64,000 bases of DNA, taken from the NCBI RefSeq assembly GCF_027921845.1, contig NZ_BSEN01000006.1:62001-126000 (forward strand), written 5' to 3'. The stretch is from Leifsonia poae. GTDB taxonomy: Bacteria; Actinomycetota; Actinomycetes; Actinomycetales; Microbacteriaceae. The position numbers and the translations under genes were made by a program. Position 1 is the stretch's first letter. The number at the start of each line of letters is the position of its first letter. Positions 60,950-64,000 of the stretch are shown here, in pieces. Below the pieces are notes generated by a model, which did not search any database, was not told where the DNA came from, and saw nothing but the letters and a program-made list of their open reading frames with translations.

Positions 60950-60982
60950 TTGCACAGTGTGCAACGTGCGTTGCACACTGTG
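60950..60982. promoter_or_regulatory. 30-bp perfect palindromic operator in the divergent promoter
   Basis: CACAGTGTGCAACG (60953-60966), a TG centre and its complement (60969-60982) form a perfect 14-2-14 palindrome. Within it TTGCACAGTGTGCAA (60950-60964) is a 7-1-7 site with a second, offset copy on the other strand. It lies 37 bp from one start and 61 bp from the other, and is the probable binding site of the IclR regulator. Confidence 0.8.
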
Positions 60983-61043
60983 TCCTCCCTGTTCTACCAT
61001 CCTGAGAGACGCCGGCGGAACCCCGCAGGCGTCGACGGGGCAC

Positions 61044-62096
61044 ATGAACGACGACCGACCGGAGGAGCTCGAGGTGGCGGACGACCGACCGATCGCGATC
61101 ACCACGATCGGCGAGGCGATGGTCGTGCTGTTCCCCGAGGGGCAGCGCCCGTTGGCGGAGGCGCACGAGTTCGGGTCCGACGTCGGAGGTGCCGAGTTCA
61201 ACGTCGCCACCTCGCTCGCGCGCATGGGCGTCGCGACCGCCTGGATCTCCCGCCTCGGCGACGACGGCTTCGGCGACCGCATCCGCGCCACCGCGCTCGA
61301 GGCCGGCGTCGACCTCCGGGCCGTCGAACTCGATTCGGAGCGGCCGACCGGGCTGTACGTCAAGGAGTCGCTGGCGGGTCCGGACGGCGCACGCACCCGG
61401 ATGCACTACTACCGTCGCGAGTCGGCGGCGTCGGCGATCGGTCCCGCCACGCTCGACGGCGAGGGCGCGACGCAGGTCATGTCGACCTCGTCGATCGTGC
61501 ACACCTCCGGCATCACGGCCGCCCTCTCGGCGAGCACGGCAGAGGCCGTTGCGGGACTGCGCGAGCGTGTCGGGCCGTCCGCGATGGTGAGCGTCGATCT
61601 CAACTACCGGCCGCTGCTCTGGCGAGGGCGACCCACCGACGCCCTCGATGCGCTGATCGCGCAGGCGGACACGCTCTTCGCCGGGGTCGACGAGGCCGGC
61701 GTGTACTTCGGCCACGCAGAGCCGGACGCGCTCTTCGCTGCGCATCCGCACCTCGACCGGCTGGTGCTGAAAGACGATGACAGGGCCGCGTCGACGCTGC
61801 TGCGCGATGGGACGACCACCCACGTTCCGTGCCTCACCGTCGAGGTCGTCGAGCCGGTCGGAGCGGGCGACGCCTTCGCCGCCGGCTATCTGGCCGGGCT
61901 GGCGGAGGACCGCACGGACGTCGCATGCCTGCGGCTCGGGCACGCGCTCGCGGCGCTCACGCTCATCGGCGCGGGCGACCGGCCACTCACGGTTCCGGAT
62001 CCGGCGGAGCGCGATCGCATCGCCGAGGCGCCCGACGCCGAGTGGAACGGCTGGCGCGTGCATCCGGGCGATATCCCGTGGCGGAGCCGCGCGTGA
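61044..62096 (+). CDS. kdgK: PfkB-family sugar kinase, 2-keto-3-deoxygluconate kinase type
   Basis: The 350-residue kinase has the PfkB N-terminal GGAEFNVATSLARMGV, a mid region RMHYYRRESAASAI (as in KDG kinases) and the C-terminal signature PVGAGDAFAAGYLAG with the catalytic base D276. KDG kinases make KDPG from 2-keto-3-deoxygluconate. The aldolase gene just across the divergent promoter completes the step. Its stop overlaps the GTG of the IclR gene (GTGA). Confidence 0.88.
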   Translation: MNDDRPEELEVADDRPIAITTIGEAMVVLFPEGQRPLAEAHEFGSDVGGAEFNVATSLARMGVATAWISRLGDDGFGDRIRATALEAGVDLRAVELDSERPTGLYVKESLAGPDGARTRMHYYRRESAASAIGPATLDGEGATQVMSTSSIVHTSGITAALSASTAEAVAGLRERVGPSAMVSVDLNYRPLLWRGRPTDALDALIAQADTLFAGVDEAGVYFGHAEPDALFAAHPHLDRLVLKDDDRAASTLLRDGTTTHVPCLTVEVVEPVGAGDAFAAGYLAGLAEDRTDVACLRLGHALAALTLIGAGDRPLTVPDPAERDRIAEAPDAEWNGWRVHPGDIPWRSRA

Positions 62097-62911
62097 GTCA
62101 GTCGCTGTCCCGGGCCCTCGACCTGCTCGACCTCGTCGCGCGCGGGGTCGACTCGCTCGATGCGCTCGCCGATGCGGCCGGCGTGCACAAGACCACGGTG
62201 ATGCGGCTCCTCCAGACGCTCGACGCCCATGGCTACGTCACGCGGGACGCGTCGTACCGGTACCACCTGGGGTCCGCGGTGTTCGCGCTCGCCCAGACGG
62301 CGCTCGACGGCCAGGATGTGCGCAGGGTCGCCTCTCCGACGCTGCAGTCGCTCGGCGCTGCGACGGGACAGACCGTGCACCTCGCCGCCTACGACGACGG
62401 CACCGTGATCTACATCGACAAGGTGGAGTCGCGGCAGCCGTTGCGGATGTACTCGCGCATCGGGCTCCCGGCTGCGCTGCACGCCACTGCGGTGGCCAAG
62501 GTGCTGCTGGGCGGCCTCGACGACGGCGAGCTGCAGCGCATCGCCGACGCGATCGACTACGAGCGGTTCACCGGCTCGACCATCCTCACCCCGCAGGCCC
62601 TGGTCCGCGAGGTGCGGCTCAGCGCCGAGCGAGGGTGGGCGGTGGATCACGAGGAGCACGAGACCTTCATGAACTGCGTCGGCGCTCCGGTCTTCGGCGC
62701 AGACGGACGGGTGGCCGCCGCCGTCTCGATCTCGGTGCCGAACCAGGTGCTGAGCTACGACCAGGTGCTCGGCCTGCTGCCGGCACTGCATGCGGCCACC
62801 ACGACGATCTCCGCGAACCTCGGCTACTCCGGGGACGCCCCGTTCCTCCCACCGGCCCCGTCCGCCTCCCACGGCTCACGGAGCCCCCGCGTCTCGAAAG
62901 GACAGTCATGA
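62093..62911 (+). CDS. IclR family regulator of the amino-sugar-acid cluster
   Basis: The 272-residue protein has an N-terminal winged helix (SLDALADAAGVHKTTVMRLLQTL, about 18-70) and an IclR ligand domain with LHATAVAKVLLGGL and AVDHEEHETFMNCVGAPVFG. It is embedded between the kinase and RidA genes with 4-bp overlaps at both ends, so it is cotranscribed with its likely targets. The palindrome at 60953-60982 is its probable operator; the inducer is probably a pathway acid. Confidence 0.92.
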   Translation: MSQSLSRALDLLDLVARGVDSLDALADAAGVHKTTVMRLLQTLDAHGYVTRDASYRYHLGSAVFALAQTALDGQDVRRVASPTLQSLGAATGQTVHLAAYDDGTVIYIDKVESRQPLRMYSRIGLPAALHATAVAKVLLGGLDDGELQRIADAIDYERFTGSTILTPQALVREVRLSAERGWAVDHEEHETFMNCVGAPVFGADGRVAAAVSISVPNQVLSYDQVLGLLPALHAATTTISANLGYSGDAPFLPPAPSASHGSRSPRVSKGQS

Positions 62912-63312
62912 CCGACCGCATCGCCCTCTCCACCACCGACGCCCCCGCACCGGCGCACACCTTCTCGCAGGGGGTCAAGCGCGGCCCGTTCGTGCAGGTG
63001 TCCGGCCAGGGCCCTGTCGATCCGGCCACTGGCGAATACGTGTTCGGCGGCGATGTCGCGGCGCAGACGACCCGCACGCTGCAGAACGTCGAGGCGATCC
63101 TCGCTGCGGGCGGCGCCACGTTCGACGACGTGATGATGCTGCGGGTGTACCTGACGAAGCGCGAGGACTTCGCGGCGATGAACGACGCCTACGGCGAGTT
63201 CGTCGGCTCGCGGGTCGCCTCCGGCGTGCTGCCCTCGCGCACCACCGTGTTCACGGGGCTGCCCCGCGAGGAGATGCTCGTCGAGATCGACGCGCTCGCC
63301 GTCACCGACTGA
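62908..63312 (+). CDS. ridA: RidA family enamine/imine deaminase
   Basis: The 134-residue protein has the YjgF/RidA fold: VKRGPFVQVSGQGPVDPATGEYV, NVEAILAAGGATFDDVM, and LPSRTTVFTGLPR with the active-site arginine, then MLVEIDALA. RidA removes reactive enamine/imine products released by PLP deaminases, which fits the D-serine dehydratase-like gene in the same cluster. AAAGGA precedes the ATG, which overlaps the IclR stop (ATGA). Confidence 0.92.
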   Translation: MTDRIALSTTDAPAPAHTFSQGVKRGPFVQVSGQGPVDPATGEYVFGGDVAAQTTRTLQNVEAILAAGGATFDDVMMLRVYLTKREDFAAMNDAYGEFVGSRVASGVLPSRTTVFTGLPREEMLVEIDALAVTD

Positions 63313-63345
63313 GCCCGGGAGCGAAGCCGTACCGCTCGAGCCGCT

Positions 63346-63390
63346 GTTGCGCCGAGGTCGCGGCCGTTGTCGCACCGAGGTCGCAGCAAC
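63346..63390. repeat. Direct and inverted repeat before the permease gene
   Basis: CCGAGGTCGC occurs at 63352-63361 and 63375-63384, 23 bp apart, bracketed by GTTGC (63346-63350) and GCAAC (63386-63390). Role unknown; it is in design like the other intergenic repeats. Confidence 0.6.
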
Positions 63391-63429
63391 TGCGTGTGCC
63401 GGGGAAGCATCCGCCACTAGATTCACCGT

Positions 63430-64000
63430 ATGAGCGACATCGCGCTGACCCTGGTGATCCTCGCGCTGGTCGTCGTCGCGTTCGTCAGCGGCAGGATCCC
63501 GGCGGGGCTCGTGGCTATCGGCGCATCGCTGGCCTTGCTGGCGACCGGCGTGCTCGACCTCTCCCAGGCGTTCGCGGGCTTCGCCGACCCCGCGGTCGTG
63601 CTGATCGCCTCCCTGTTCGTCGTGGCGGAAGGCCTCGACGCCACGGGACTGACGGGATGGGCCGGGCAGCAGATCGTCAACCGCGGCGGGACGCGGGTCG
63701 GCGTGCTCACCGTGCTCGTCATGCTCGTCGTCGCGGTGCTCTCGGCCCTGATCAGCGTGAACGGAGGCGTGGCCGCGCTGCTGCCGGTCGTCGTCGTGGT
63801 CGCCTCGCGCATCCACGTCGCCCCGTCTCGACTGCTGCTGCCGCTGGCGTTCGGCGCGCACGCCGGCTCCCTGCTGACCCTCACCGGAAGCCCGGTGAAC
63901 GTGATCATCTCCGAGCTCGCCGCCGAGACGGGGCACGGGGCATTCGGATACTTCGAATTCACCGCGATCGGAGCCGTGCTCGTGGTCGGCACCGTGCTGA
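63430..64000 (+). CDS. SLC13/DASS-type anion permease, N-terminal part
   Basis: The gene runs off the window; 190 residues are visible. They hold four to five membrane segments and a SLC13-like hallmark, HAGSLLTLTGSPVNVIISE, with the SPVN motif typical of carboxylate permeases. The family imports di- and tricarboxylates or sugar acids with sodium. As the last visible gene after RidA, 117 bp on and in the same direction, it is a candidate for uptake of the amino-sugar acid. Its C-terminal TrkA-C domains, if any, lie outside the window. Confidence 0.83.
   Translation, partial: MSDIALTLVILALVVVAFVSGRIPAGLVAIGASLALLATGVLDLSQAFAGFADPAVVLIASLFVVAEGLDATGLTGWAGQQIVNRGGTRVGVLTVLVMLVVAVLSALISVNGGVAALLPVVVVVASRIHVAPSRLLLPLAFGAHAGSLLTLTGSPVNVIISELAAETGHGAFGYFEFTAIGAVLVVGTVL

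Overview
The DNA is GC-rich, tightly packed and reads like the chromosome of a high-GC actinobacterium. Overlapping starts and stops (ATGA, GTGA, TGATG), GTG and TTG starts, a MarP-type protease, DUF6458/DUF6328/DUF3618 proteins and a chaplin-like surface protein all fit. Family Microbacteriaceae is my best guess (inference from gene content; no marker gene is present). I see no rRNA, tRNA, CRISPR array, insertion sequence or prophage.

Layout. 1-5.7 kb: an MFS efflux gene with its TetR regulator and a matched operator pair, a lipoprotein, a DHFR-fold reductase, and a peroxide-response locus in which a MerR-peroxiredoxin fusion gene diverges from an OhrR-like MarR gene. 5.7-13.4 kb: shikimate-dehydrogenase-like and arginase-like genes, then a ROK regulator and a monosaccharide ABC importer (ATPase, permease, binding protein) closed by two terminators. 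13.4-26 kb: methyltransferase, AzlCD exporter, TetR/MFS pair with two matching operators, quinone oxidoreductase, MarP protease, SDR, a copper-handling set (CopC, YcnI, Met/His-rich membrane protein), and a UBP zinc finger. 25.6-33.3 kb: a second ROK regulator, a family 1 sugar ABC importer and a GH38 alpha-mannosidase, apparently one mannoside-use locus.

33.4-45 kb: an atypical two-component pair, an M15-type peptidase behind a structured leader, NUDIX, YihY, DUF3618 and holin-superfamily proteins, a stress protein, paired fluoride channels, PanD and a MarR/MFS pair. 44.8-47.6 kb: two secreted proteins; the second has seven chaplin-like repeats and an LADTG sorting signal. 48-56.6 kb: a PPOX protein, a META lipoprotein and a mannitol PTS operon that carries its own HPr and enzyme I plus an extra EIIB protein, with MtlR divergent. 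56.6-64 kb: a divergent catabolic cluster (D-aminoacylase family, PLP deaminase family, KDG-type kinase, KDPG aldolase, IclR, RidA, SLC13 permease) whose enzymes line up as a complete route from an N-acyl-D-amino sugar acid such as N-acetylglucosaminate to pyruvate and glyceraldehyde 3-phosphate. This is my strongest candidate for a little-described system.

A recurring oddity is a set of long, often perfect inverted repeats between genes (6, 4885, 13538, 18593, 22716, 47632 and 47801). Two share the same arm sequence; most of the others lie between convergent genes. Functions are assigned by reading motifs and family resemblance only; no database search was run.
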